6,718 bases of DNA from Bacteroidota bacterium (lineage in GTDB: Bacteria > Bacteroidota > Bacteroidia > UBA7662): NCBI GenBank assembly GCA_016868485.1, contig VGGT01000103.1, positions 1 to 6,718 of the forward strand, written 5' to 3'. Numbering within the stretch: the first letter of the stretch is position 1; the number at the start of each line of letters is the position of its first letter. A model generated the notes under the pieces. It saw nothing but the letters and a program-made list of their open reading frames with translations, was not told the origin of the DNA and made no database searches. Shown here piece by piece: positions 1 to 6,595 of the stretch. The translations under genes were made by a program, and so were the position numbers.

Positions 1-581
1 CTGAAAAGAGGATTACGGCAGAGGCCTGCGTGCACCACCTTTGGTTTGAAGAAGGCGACTACCCCCGCCTTGGAAATCGAATCAAGTGGAACCCAGCCAT
101 AAAATCCTCAGAAGATAGGGCCGCGCTGCGCAACGCATTAAACGATGGCCGAATAGATGTGGTCGCTACCGACCACGCCCCCCATACCCTGGAGGAAAAA
201 GCCCAGCCCTACTTATCGGCCCCCAGTGGCGGACCTTTGGTGCAGCATTCGGTCCCCATGATGTTTGATCTCGTTGAACAGGGGGTGTTGACCCACGTCC
301 GATTGGTGGAGTTGATGTGCCATAACCCTGCGGTGTTGTTTAGGATTCCGGATCGGGGCTATGTACGTGAAGGCTTTCAGGCCGATCTGGCTGTGGTGCG
401 TTCAACGCCCAATCCAATTACCCGTGAAGGCCTGTTGTACCGCTGCGGGTGGTCGCCTCTAGAGGGGAGTACCTTAGGACATGCGGTAGAAAGTACGTTG
501 GTGAATGGCCATCTCGTCTGGCACAACGGACAAAAAGGACGCTTTGTGGCAGGGCATCGCCTTCGATTTGGTCGTTCATAA
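1..581 (+). CDS. pyrC: Dihydroorotase, C-terminal part (5' end outside window)
   Basis: Dihydroorotase reversibly cyclises N-carbamoyl-L-aspartate to dihydroorotate, the third step of de novo pyrimidine synthesis, in the cytoplasm. The reading frame is open from the left edge (first full codon at 3) and gives 192 residues before the TAA at 579-581. The GTG at 30 is an internal valine codon, not a start. Visible family signatures are ITAEACVHHL near the edge, whose histidine pair is a metal-ligand region; the substrate-site segment NRIKWNPAIK; and DVVATDHAPHT, whose Asp (codon 171-173) is the conserved metal ligand and catalytic base. GGPLVQHSVP, CHNPAVLFRI and GFQADLAVV are typical of the C-terminal part of the barrel and the small beta domain. 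The end LVNGHLVWHNGQ is the usual amidohydrolase finish, so the 3' end is intact. About 250 N-terminal residues are expected outside the window, judging from the usual family length. The subfamily is the class I type common in Bacteroidota. The next gene is unrelated and appears to have its own promoter. Confidence 0.95.
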   Translation, partial: EKRITAEACVHHLWFEEGDYPRLGNRIKWNPAIKSSEDRAALRNALNDGRIDVVATDHAPHTLEEKAQPYLSAPSGGPLVQHSVPMMFDLVEQGVLTHVRLVELMCHNPAVLFRIPDRGYVREGFQADLAVVRSTPNPITREGLLYRCGWSPLEGSTLGHAVESTLVNGHLVWHNGQKGRFVAGHRLRFGRS

Positions 582-623
582 CATAAAGGCACAAAGTTCA
601 CGGAATTTTAGATTCATTATTCC

Positions 624-631
624 TATTTTTG
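624..631 (+). promoter_or_regulatory. Candidate Bacteroidota -7 box (TATTTTTG) for the T9SS surface-protein gene
   Basis: TATTTTTG fits the Bacteroidota -7 consensus TAnnTTTG exactly and lies 18 bp before the ATG at 650, in the 68-bp gap after pyrC. I see no convincing TTG-type -33 element at the expected spacing, so the call rests on one box plus its position. No Shine-Dalgarno sequence precedes the ATG; the leader (AATCAATTCTAACTT) is A/T-rich, which is normal for this phylum. The gap contains no obvious terminator hairpin for pyrC. Confidence 0.5.
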
Positions 632-649
632 GGTAATCAATTCTAACTT

Positions 650-3600
650 ATGAAGGCATACTTTTTACGCATTTTGTTCTTGTTCACGGCCTGCACGATA
701 TTCTCGGCTCATCAATTACGGGCTCAATACTGCGCGTCGCAATCCAATATATCGACCGACGAACACATCACTGATGTGACAATGGGTACCTTGTCGAATG
801 CTTCAGGCGGATCGAACTACTCCGATTACACGGCTCAGAGTGCCACGGTCAACCCCGGTGGAAACCCACAGATCTCGGTCACCATCTACAATGGAGCAAC
901 TCCCCCTGCCACTTGGAATGAATATGTATCAGTATTCATCGACTGGGATCAGAACCAGACGTTTGACACGCTAACAGAAATGTATTTGGTGGGGTCATGC
1001 AATACGAATGGATGTGTTGTTACGGGCAACATCAGCGTGCCGCCTACAGCCACACCCGGAACCACCCGTATGCGTGTGATTCTCCATTACAACGATTACC
1101 GTCGCGATCCTTGCGGGAATTATCAGTTCGGAGAAACGGAAGATTACGGCCTCATCGTATTGCCCCTGGTAGGTCGCGACGTCGCCGCAACTGCGCTCTT
1201 ATCGCCTGTTACCCCCGTTCTCGCCTCTACTTCAGTTCCCGTTACCATCCGCATATCCAATTTAGCAGCGGACCCCATCAATACGGCAACTGTGGGATTT
1301 CAACTAGACGGGGGCGCCCCCACTACAGAAGTGTGGACGGGCAACTTGGCGTCAGGCCAGTCTGTGAATCACACCTTCAGCAGTTCGTTGCTGCTTCCGC
1401 CTACTGGTCCTGCCCAAATCCGGGTTTGGGCTACCAATGCCAATAATTTAGGGCCAGACATCAATCCGGGCAACGACACCTTGCGGGTGAGTCGCTGCCT
1501 GGCCCTACCGGGTGGGGTGTACCTCGTTGGTGGCAGTCCGCAGGCCACTTTCCCCACCCTCGACTCAGCCATTAGGGCCATCAGTTGCGGTGGAATTGCA
1601 GGTCCTGTTACCTTTTCTATCGAGCCCGGAACCTATTATGGCAGCTACAACCTCAACAACATCCCCGGTTCAGGGGTGTCCTCAATCAGTATAACCAGTC
1701 AGACAGGTATTGCATCGAGTGTTGAGCTTATGCCCGATACGCTTGTGGCGCCTCCGTCGGGTAGAGTCCTATTCACTATTAACCGTACGCCTGGGATCAT
1801 CTTCAGTAATTTAACCCTCCGAATGCCGGCATCTACATCGCCCACCACAGCAGGCAGTATGTTGGTTTATGCGGATCGTTCCTCCTTGTTGAACGTCACC
1901 GGCTGCATCTTTCAAGGCCCCGCATTAACGGGTGGGTTTTCTTTCGGTCAAATGGGTATTTCTGCACTGCGGTCCGACACGGTGGTTATTTCGGGTAACA
2001 CTTTTCAACGATTCAACACGGCCGTTCAGATTTCAGACCCATTGCCTGGCCGTCGGTATTTGACGGGCTGCGCCCTGAGTTTCAATCAATTCAGCGATTA
2101 TGAGGTTGTTTTCGATGCCCAAAATCATGCGGATTTGGTGGTTCAAGGAAATCAGTTAACCGATGCCGCGGTGTACACGAGGGCCATGCAATTTGATGTC
2201 GTATCTGGCCTTCGAATCGAATCGAATAAAGTGAACGGTAATCTGGGCAGCGCGGTCTTTGCTATCCAGAATGCCAACGACAGCATCGGACGCTCCAACC
2301 GCGTCGTAAACAATGTGGTGAGTGGACGTTTTGCGGGTACGGGCTTCCAAAATCAGTATTCTGCATTAATCGTGAATGCCATTTCGGATACCACCAACTC
2401 GGCTGATCCGGTGGATCAGATTGAAGTGGTGCACAATACTTTTCATGTAGAGATGGCCGCTCCTTCAGCCTCTGGTGGTATGGTGAATTTTAATGGGTTC
2501 AATTTCCTGCCCGTTCGTCCTTGGAGTCAGATCGATTTCCGCAATAACCAAATTACGGCCCGTGCTGAGAATGGTAATGCACTTTCCACCGCCGTAGTTG
2601 CATTGAGTTTCGATGGAGATTCGACCTTGGCAGCGTTGAACAGCAATTTCAATAATTATTTGTTATCAGATCCCGCCAATGCCAACCCCACCAATAATCT
2701 CATCTTCGACAACAACATTCCCCAAGGTTACGCGAATCTTGCCGCGTGGCGTACGGCGAGTGGAAAGGACCTGCAGTCGATTTCGGCTAGTCCGGTCTAT
2801 GCAAGTTTATCTACTCCAATCCCAACCTCGGCAGCGGTAAACAATCTCGGATCGCCAATTGCAAGTGTAACCTCCGACATCACAGGTGCTCCACGCAATG
2901 CGAGTACGCCCGACATGGGGGCCTATGAATTTACCCCCTCACCCAATGATTTGGGCGTGATAGAGATTAGTGGTGTGCAAAGCGGTTGCAGTTTGGGATC
3001 TGCCATCCCGGTACAGGTTAAAATTTTCAATTTTGGAACGGCCCCACAATCGGTTTTTTCAGTGAGCTACAGCATTAATGCAGGAACACCCGTCACTGAA
3101 CCGGTGAATGTGAACATCAATCCAGGCGATACGCTCTCCTATACCTTTTCTACCCCGGTTAATTTGAGCAACCCCGCTACTTATGATATTAAGGCCTACA
3201 GCATCCTTTCATCCGATGCGCTTTCGGCCAACGACACCACCAGTCGTTTGGTGGTCAGTATTCCTACAGTGGGTGCTTCGGCTCTGCCCTATGAGGAGGA
3301 TTTCGAAAACGGAAACGGAGGATGGACATCCGGTGGGGTGAATAGTTCGTGGGCACTGGGCGCGCCTTCGGGCACCACCATTACCACTGCGGGTACGGGC
3401 ACCCAGGCCTGGGTGACCAACCTTTCGGGCGACTACAACAACAATGAGCAGAGTTTCGTGGTTTCTCCTTGCTTCGATTTCAGCACAGTAGTCAATGCGG
3501 AGATCTCATTCGACCTATATTATATCACCGAGCTTAATTGGGACAAGGCCGCCATACAGTATACCTTGAACAATGGTCAAACTTGGGTTCGCTTAGGTTC

Positions 3601-5500
3601 TTTAGGCAGTGGAATTAATTGGTACAACCAAGCCAATACCACATTTGGGCCCTACACGGGAAATCCGGTTTGGTCGGGCACGCCGGGCAGCGGGGGATGG
3701 GTGCGCGCTGTTCATTCATTATCCGTGCTCGATAATCAACCTTCTGTTCGTTTTCGAATGGCATTCTACACGGATGGCTCTGTGGTTGAAGAGGGAATTG
3801 GTTTCGACCGAGTCGTGATTCGCCGTCGCCTCGACCCAGTCATTCTGTCGGTCACTCGACCCAACGACTCTTGTGTCGCGTCGCCACGAACCATTCTCGC
3901 GCAGGTTACATTCAACAATCCGGTAGCCTCGGTTTCGCTGCGCCGCGACCTCAACAATTCGGGTGTATACACCACCCAGGCGATGACCTTGAGTGCTTCT
4001 TCAGGCTTATGGGAAGCGACCATTCCAGCGGGTCAGCCCAATGTACCCGTTCGTTTTTTTGTGATCGCAACCGATAATACCCAATTGGCGGATACATCCG
4101 ACGTTTCGAGCTATGTCGACGATTATCTGCGCCCCAATGCGGGTGCCGATACATCAATCTACGTTTCGGGGACGGCTACCTTGCGCGGAACGGGGGGTGG
4201 TTTCGACGCCTTCCTGGGTACGGGCACCATCACCAACACCAACACAACTTATCCGGCGCCTTATGGCGGATTCTACTGGGGTGCCCGCCACCAATTCCTC
4301 ATTCGTGCTTCGGAATTGCAAGCCCTCAACATCGGAGCGCCCATTGTTTCACTGGCTTTTGATGTGGTTGCCAACCAGGGAAGCGCCCTGGCAAACTTCG
4401 AGATTAAGATGGGCCATACCACCGCTACGGATTTGACTTCGTGGCAAAGTGGTACGTCGACCGTTTATTCCGTGCCCAGTTATACGGACGTTCCAGGTTG
4501 GAATACGCACAATTTTCAGACACCCTTTGTGTGGAACGGCCAAAGTAACGTGGTCGTAGAAGTTTGTTTTCAGAACGGCGCATTCACGAATAATGCGATT
4601 ATGAACCAAACCGCCACCCCATTTGTATCTTCTTATTACTACCGTGCAGATGCCCAAGGTGTTTGCGCCAATACGGGCAGTTCGGGCTCAATTTCTCAGC
4701 GTCCCAATATGCGCCTGCGCGGGGGTTATGCCTTCACATGGAAAAATTTGACCACCGGAGCAGTTGTGTCGAGCACCCAGAATCCGGTCCAGGTTTCGCC
4801 GCTAACCACCACCGCCTATGAGTTTCGATTGACCGATCGGGGATGTTCTCGAGCCGATACCGTGTTGGTGACTGTTCAACAACCTCTACCCGATGTGGGT
4901 GTTTCGGCTATTGTTCAGCCTACTACTTTCGCGGCTGGGCAACAGCAAACCATCAAGGTTGCCATCAAGAATTATTCGACGACTGGGGCCTCTGCGGTTA
5001 ATTTTGATGTGGCATACCGGGTGAATGGCGTGGAGGTCAACTCAAATACGATTTTCCGTCAAATTCCTCCGGGTGATACCATCCACCACACCTTCACGGC
5101 GCGCTATACGCCGCCTACAGGGGGCAATTATCTATTATGTGCTTATACCCGTTCCGCTGGTGATATCAACGCCCAAAACGACACCACCTGCCGATCATTT
5201 GTGGGTGTGGGCGTGGATCCTTTGGAAAGAGTAGATGTCCGACTCTACCCTGTGCCGGCTTCCGACCATTTTTGGTTTGCGTTTCCCGAGCCCTTGAGCG
5301 CATCGCCTGTTTTGCTGGTGACCGATGCCTTGGGCCGTAAGATTGCCGAGGAGCAGCTCTATGGTCTCCAGTATTCTGCGGGTTCACAATCCACTAATCT
5401 GCACCGTGTTCGGGTTGCTGAATGGCCAACGGGTATGTACCACTACCGTTATCTCGATGGCAGTCGAACGGCCACGGGTACCTTCCTGATTGCCCGATAA
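650..5500 (+). CDS. Large multidomain secreted/cell-surface protein with T9SS type A sorting domain
   Basis: This 1616-residue protein has a Sec signal peptide (about 1-25, predicted cut LRA/QYC) and a C-terminal T9SS type A sorting domain (about 1523-1616: RLYPVPASDHF, TDALGRKI, WPTGMYHYRY, GTFLIAR). It should cross the outer membrane by type IX secretion and be released or anchored at the cell surface. Modules between, by eye: GEVED domain (26-170, FIDWDQNQ and FGETEDYGLIV, four Cys); CARDB-like Ig module (176-282); right-handed parallel beta-helix (about 288-762, opening FPTLDSAIRAI and closing TPDMGAYEF); second CARDB-like module (766-873); MAM-like jelly roll (about 876-1058, LPYEEDFENG, WALGAP, FVVSPCFDF); Ig-like domain (1062-1155); a split PKD/Ig-like domain (1162-1182 plus 1359-1411) around a beta-sandwich (about 1185-1358, YPAPYGGFYWGARHQFL, NIVVE-like VVVEVCF); third CARDB-like module (1414-1518). 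The ATG at 650 is chosen because the signal peptide begins there. No catalytic site is recognised; ligand, adhesion or polysaccharide roles are only possible. The reading frame is intact. Confidence 0.93.
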   Translation: MKAYFLRILFLFTACTIFSAHQLRAQYCASQSNISTDEHITDVTMGTLSNASGGSNYSDYTAQSATVNPGGNPQISVTIYNGATPPATWNEYVSVFIDWDQNQTFDTLTEMYLVGSCNTNGCVVTGNISVPPTATPGTTRMRVILHYNDYRRDPCGNYQFGETEDYGLIVLPLVGRDVAATALLSPVTPVLASTSVPVTIRISNLAADPINTATVGFQLDGGAPTTEVWTGNLASGQSVNHTFSSSLLLPPTGPAQIRVWATNANNLGPDINPGNDTLRVSRCLALPGGVYLVGGSPQATFPTLDSAIRAISCGGIAGPVTFSIEPGTYYGSYNLNNIPGSGVSSISITSQTGIASSVELMPDTLVAPPSGRVLFTINRTPGIIFSNLTLRMPASTSPTTAGSMLVYADRSSLLNVTGCIFQGPALTGGFSFGQMGISALRSDTVVISGNTFQRFNTAVQISDPLPGRRYLTGCALSFNQFSDYEVVFDAQNHADLVVQGNQLTDAAVYTRAMQFDVVSGLRIESNKVNGNLGSAVFAIQNANDSIGRSNRVVNNVVSGRFAGTGFQNQYSALIVNAISDTTNSADPVDQIEVVHNTFHVEMAAPSASGGMVNFNGFNFLPVRPWSQIDFRNNQITARAENGNALSTAVVALSFDGDSTLAALNSNFNNYLLSDPANANPTNNLIFDNNIPQGYANLAAWRTASGKDLQSISASPVYASLSTPIPTSAAVNNLGSPIASVTSDITGAPRNASTPDMGAYEFTPSPNDLGVIEISGVQSGCSLGSAIPVQVKIFNFGTAPQSVFSVSYSINAGTPVTEPVNVNINPGDTLSYTFSTPVNLSNPATYDIKAYSILSSDALSANDTTSRLVVSIPTVGASALPYEEDFENGNGGWTSGGVNSSWALGAPSGTTITTAGTGTQAWVTNLSGDYNNNEQSFVVSPCFDFSTVVNAEISFDLYYITELNWDKAAIQYTLNNGQTWVRLGSLGSGINWYNQANTTFGPYTGNPVWSGTPGSGGWVRAVHSLSVLDNQPSVRFRMAFYTDGSVVEEGIGFDRVVIRRRLDPVILSVTRPNDSCVASPRTILAQVTFNNPVASVSLRRDLNNSGVYTTQAMTLSASSGLWEATIPAGQPNVPVRFFVIATDNTQLADTSDVSSYVDDYLRPNAGADTSIYVSGTATLRGTGGGFDAFLGTGTITNTNTTYPAPYGGFYWGARHQFLIRASELQALNIGAPIVSLAFDVVANQGSALANFEIKMGHTTATDLTSWQSGTSTVYSVPSYTDVPGWNTHNFQTPFVWNGQSNVVVEVCFQNGAFTNNAIMNQTATPFVSSYYYRADAQGVCANTGSSGSISQRPNMRLRGGYAFTWKNLTTGAVVSSTQNPVQVSPLTTTAYEFRLTDRGCSRADTVLVTVQQPLPDVGVSAIVQPTTFAAGQQQTIKVAIKNYSTTGASAVNFDVAYRVNGVEVNSNTIFRQIPPGDTIHHTFTARYTPPTGGNYLLCAYTRSAGDINAQNDTTCRSFVGVGVDPLERVDVRLYPVPASDHFWFAFPEPLSASPVLLVTDALGRKIAEEQLYGLQYSAGSQSTNLHRVRVAEWPTGMYHYRYLDGSRTATGTFLIAR

Positions 5501-5571
5501 GCGCTGTTTGGCACACCGCATTTGGTTTTTCCTGATTGCCCGATAAACGTTTGGCACCCCACATCTGGTTT
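5483..5571 (+). repeat. Imperfect tandem duplication (46-bp and 43-bp units) across the gene junction
   Basis: Unit 1 is 5483-5528 and unit 2 is 5529-5571. Both open with the identical 18-mer TTCCTGATTGCCCGATAA. After that they differ by a 3-bp deletion (CTG, 5504-5506, missing from unit 2) and four substitutions. Unit 1 contains the last codons and stop of the surface-protein gene (FLIAR, TAA at 5498-5500). Unit 2 repeats these bases, with the repeated TAA at 5544-5546, in a region that now belongs to the acyltransferase reading frame. In the acyltransferase phase the units read LPDKRCLAHRIWFF and LPDKRLAPHIWFF. Each unit ends in a T-run, but neither has a GC-rich stem before it, so I do not call terminators. 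It may be a local slippage duplication or a member of a dispersed repeat family; one window cannot separate these. Confidence 0.85.
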
Positions 5572-6549
5572 TTTCACTACTGGGCCAAAGCTGTTTGCGC
5601 TTTGTTCTTTCGGGTGGTGCTGCGCAAGGGTTTTGAATCCCCAAAAATTCATGAGCATACCCAGCGCCTTCACGAGCATACCCAGCGCCTTCACGAGCAT
5701 ACCCAGCGCCCGCGCTTGTATGCCCTGAACCACACCAATTCGTTTTTGGATCCGGTTTTGTTTGCTGTTCAGCGAAGGCATCCCTTGCATTTTTTAGCCC
5801 GGGGTGATGTGCTTTATGGCTTTGCCTGGGGGATCCTCCCCCGTATTTTTCCGTTGTTGCCCGTGTGGAGAAAAAGGGAGGGACAAGCGCAGCTGAAGGG
5901 TAATTATTCCACATTTGAGCGCTGTTTCGAGGTTTGGAAGCAGGATGGCGCGGTGGTGATCTTTTCGGAGGGATTGTGCTTGAATCGGGTGGGGTTAAAG
6001 CCACTCCTAAAGGGCACAGCACGCTTGGTTTGGCAATCCTACGAACGGGGATTGGATTTGGAGGTAGTGCCTGTGGGGGTGTGCTACGAACATTTCAACG
6101 GCACGGGAAAGGCTGCACGGGTTTCTATGGGTGCACCCTTGGAGTGGCGGAACTTAGCCCAGTGCGCATCATCGCCCGCCCATTTCTATCAATCATTCAA
6201 TGCCGCTTTAGCCTCGGCCATGTCCGACTGCATGGTCGACCCGGAGGAAACGGGATCAGCCGCAAAGTTCTGGTCCGTTCTGTCCCCGCGGATGGCATGG
6301 CAACGAATGGCCCGCTTGTTGTCGGCTTTTCTTCATTTTCCCATCGCAGCGCCTGCACGCCTTCTGTCTAAGGCGCTCACGCAGGGAACGGTGCATTTCG
6401 ACTCGGTTTATTTCGTGGTGCTGATGCTGGCCTACCCGTTTTCCCTTCTTTTGTTGCTCGTTGTGGGCATTGGTTTCTTTCCTGCTCATGCCCTGGTTGT
6501 TTGCTTGTGGGTAGGACTTCTCCCTGCGATCGCCTGGATGGGTCGATAG
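5536..6549 (+). CDS. Lysophospholipid/glycerolipid acyltransferase (PlsC family), non-ATG start
   Basis: This membrane-associated enzyme of the LPLAT/PlsC superfamily probably transfers an acyl group to a lysophosphatidate-like acceptor in glycerolipid synthesis; the exact substrate cannot be read from sequence. Numbering from TTG 5536 (337 residues), motif I is NHTNSFLD (His66, Asp72, an H-x5-D form of the catalytic H-x4-D), followed by HFLARGDV. Motif II is around FPLLPVWRKREG (105-116). Motif III is VIFSEG (141-146, Ser replacing the common Pro of FPEG). Motif IV is VVPVGVCY (177-184). Two hydrophobic segments at about 288-312 and 315-334 look like C-terminal membrane helices, and the N-terminal WFFHYWAKAVCALFF is a likely interfacial helix. 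The frame opens after TGA 5533-5535 and has no ATG before residue 198, so initiation must be non-AUG: TTG 5536, TTG 5551, or less likely TTG 5602 and GTG 5614/5617. I chose 5536 because the LPDKR start occurs in both copies of the upstream duplication. A heptad triplication lies at 39-59. The gap to the upstream stop is only 35 bp, so co-transcription is likely. Confidence 0.85.
   Translation: MPDKRLAPHIWFFHYWAKAVCALFFRVVLRKGFESPKIHEHTQRLHEHTQRLHEHTQRPRLYALNHTNSFLDPVLFAVQRRHPLHFLARGDVLYGFAWGILPRIFPLLPVWRKREGQAQLKGNYSTFERCFEVWKQDGAVVIFSEGLCLNRVGLKPLLKGTARLVWQSYERGLDLEVVPVGVCYEHFNGTGKAARVSMGAPLEWRNLAQCASSPAHFYQSFNAALASAMSDCMVDPEETGSAAKFWSVLSPRMAWQRMARLLSAFLHFPIAAPARLLSKALTQGTVHFDSVYFVVLMLAYPFSLLLLLVVGIGFFPAHALVVCLWVGLLPAIAWMGR
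5650..5712 (+). repeat. 21-bp in-frame tandem repeat, three copies (HEHTQRL heptads)
   Basis: There are three head-to-tail 21-bp copies at 5650-5670, 5671-5691 and 5692-5712, in frame within the acyltransferase. They encode HEHTQRL, HEHTQRL and HEHTQRP. Copies 1 and 2 differ only at one third codon position (CAT/CAC). Copy 3 differs from copy 2 only in its last codon (CCG instead of CTT). The near-identity points to recent slippage expansion. The array ends seven residues before the catalytic His66, between the strand region GFESPKI and RLYALNHT. A single copy would give the continuous, family-like SPKIHEHTQRPRLYALNH. Confidence 0.95.
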
Positions 6550-6563
6550 AAGAATCCGCAGGG

Positions 6564-6589
6564 CAATTTGACTATTTTTGCGGAAATTG
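6564..6589. promoter_or_regulatory. Candidate promoter box with flanking inverted repeat upstream of the 3-hydroxyacyl-CoA dehydrogenase gene
   Basis: TATTTTTG (6573-6580) matches the Bacteroidota -7 consensus TAnnTTTG and is identical to the octamer upstream of the surface-protein gene. It ends 15 bp before the ATG at 6596, within the 46-bp gap after the acyltransferase stop. The box is flanked by the perfect 6-bp inverted repeat CAATTT (6564-6569) / AAATTG (6584-6589). A second 6-bp inverted repeat, TCCGCA (6555-6560) / TGCGGA (6579-6584), overlaps it. Either could be an operator or chance; neither makes a convincing terminator. No clear -33 element is seen. Confidence 0.4.
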
Positions 6590-6595
6590 GATGCT

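Noticed and set aside
30..32. GTG as the start of the first gene
   Set aside because: The same frame is open to the window edge and the upstream codons read ITAEAC, part of a conserved dihydroorotase segment, so the gene begins outside the window.
683..694. Lipobox around Cys15 of the surface protein (FTAC)
   Set aside because: The cysteine lies inside the hydrophobic core of the signal peptide, position -3 is Phe rather than Leu, and a good signal peptidase I site (LRA/QYC) follows at residue 25. T9SS cargo normally uses the latter.
997..1446. A 149-codon plus-strand open frame inside the surface-protein gene, and similar nested frames on both strands
   Set aside because: They are wholly overlapped by the clearly domain-bearing long gene, have low-complexity Arg/Ser/Pro composition, and show no recognisable family.
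5501..5574. Rho-independent terminators at the two T-runs (5526-5530 and 5569-5574)
   Set aside because: No GC-rich stem of more than about 3 bp precedes either T-run, and the second lies inside the acyltransferase reading frame.
5650..5712. CRISPR-like array
   Set aside because: The 21-bp units are directly adjacent with no spacers and are in frame inside an enzyme gene.
5384..6022. A 212-residue minus-strand open frame with repeated EGAGYAR heptads
   Set aside because: It is antisense to the end of the surface-protein gene and the acyltransferase. Its heptads are only the 21-bp repeat read backwards, and no family motif or start context is visible.
5934..6371. A 145-codon plus-strand open frame overlapping the acyltransferase
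   Set aside because: It lies in another phase of the acyltransferase, whose motifs I, III and IV and membrane helices are all in the longer frame.
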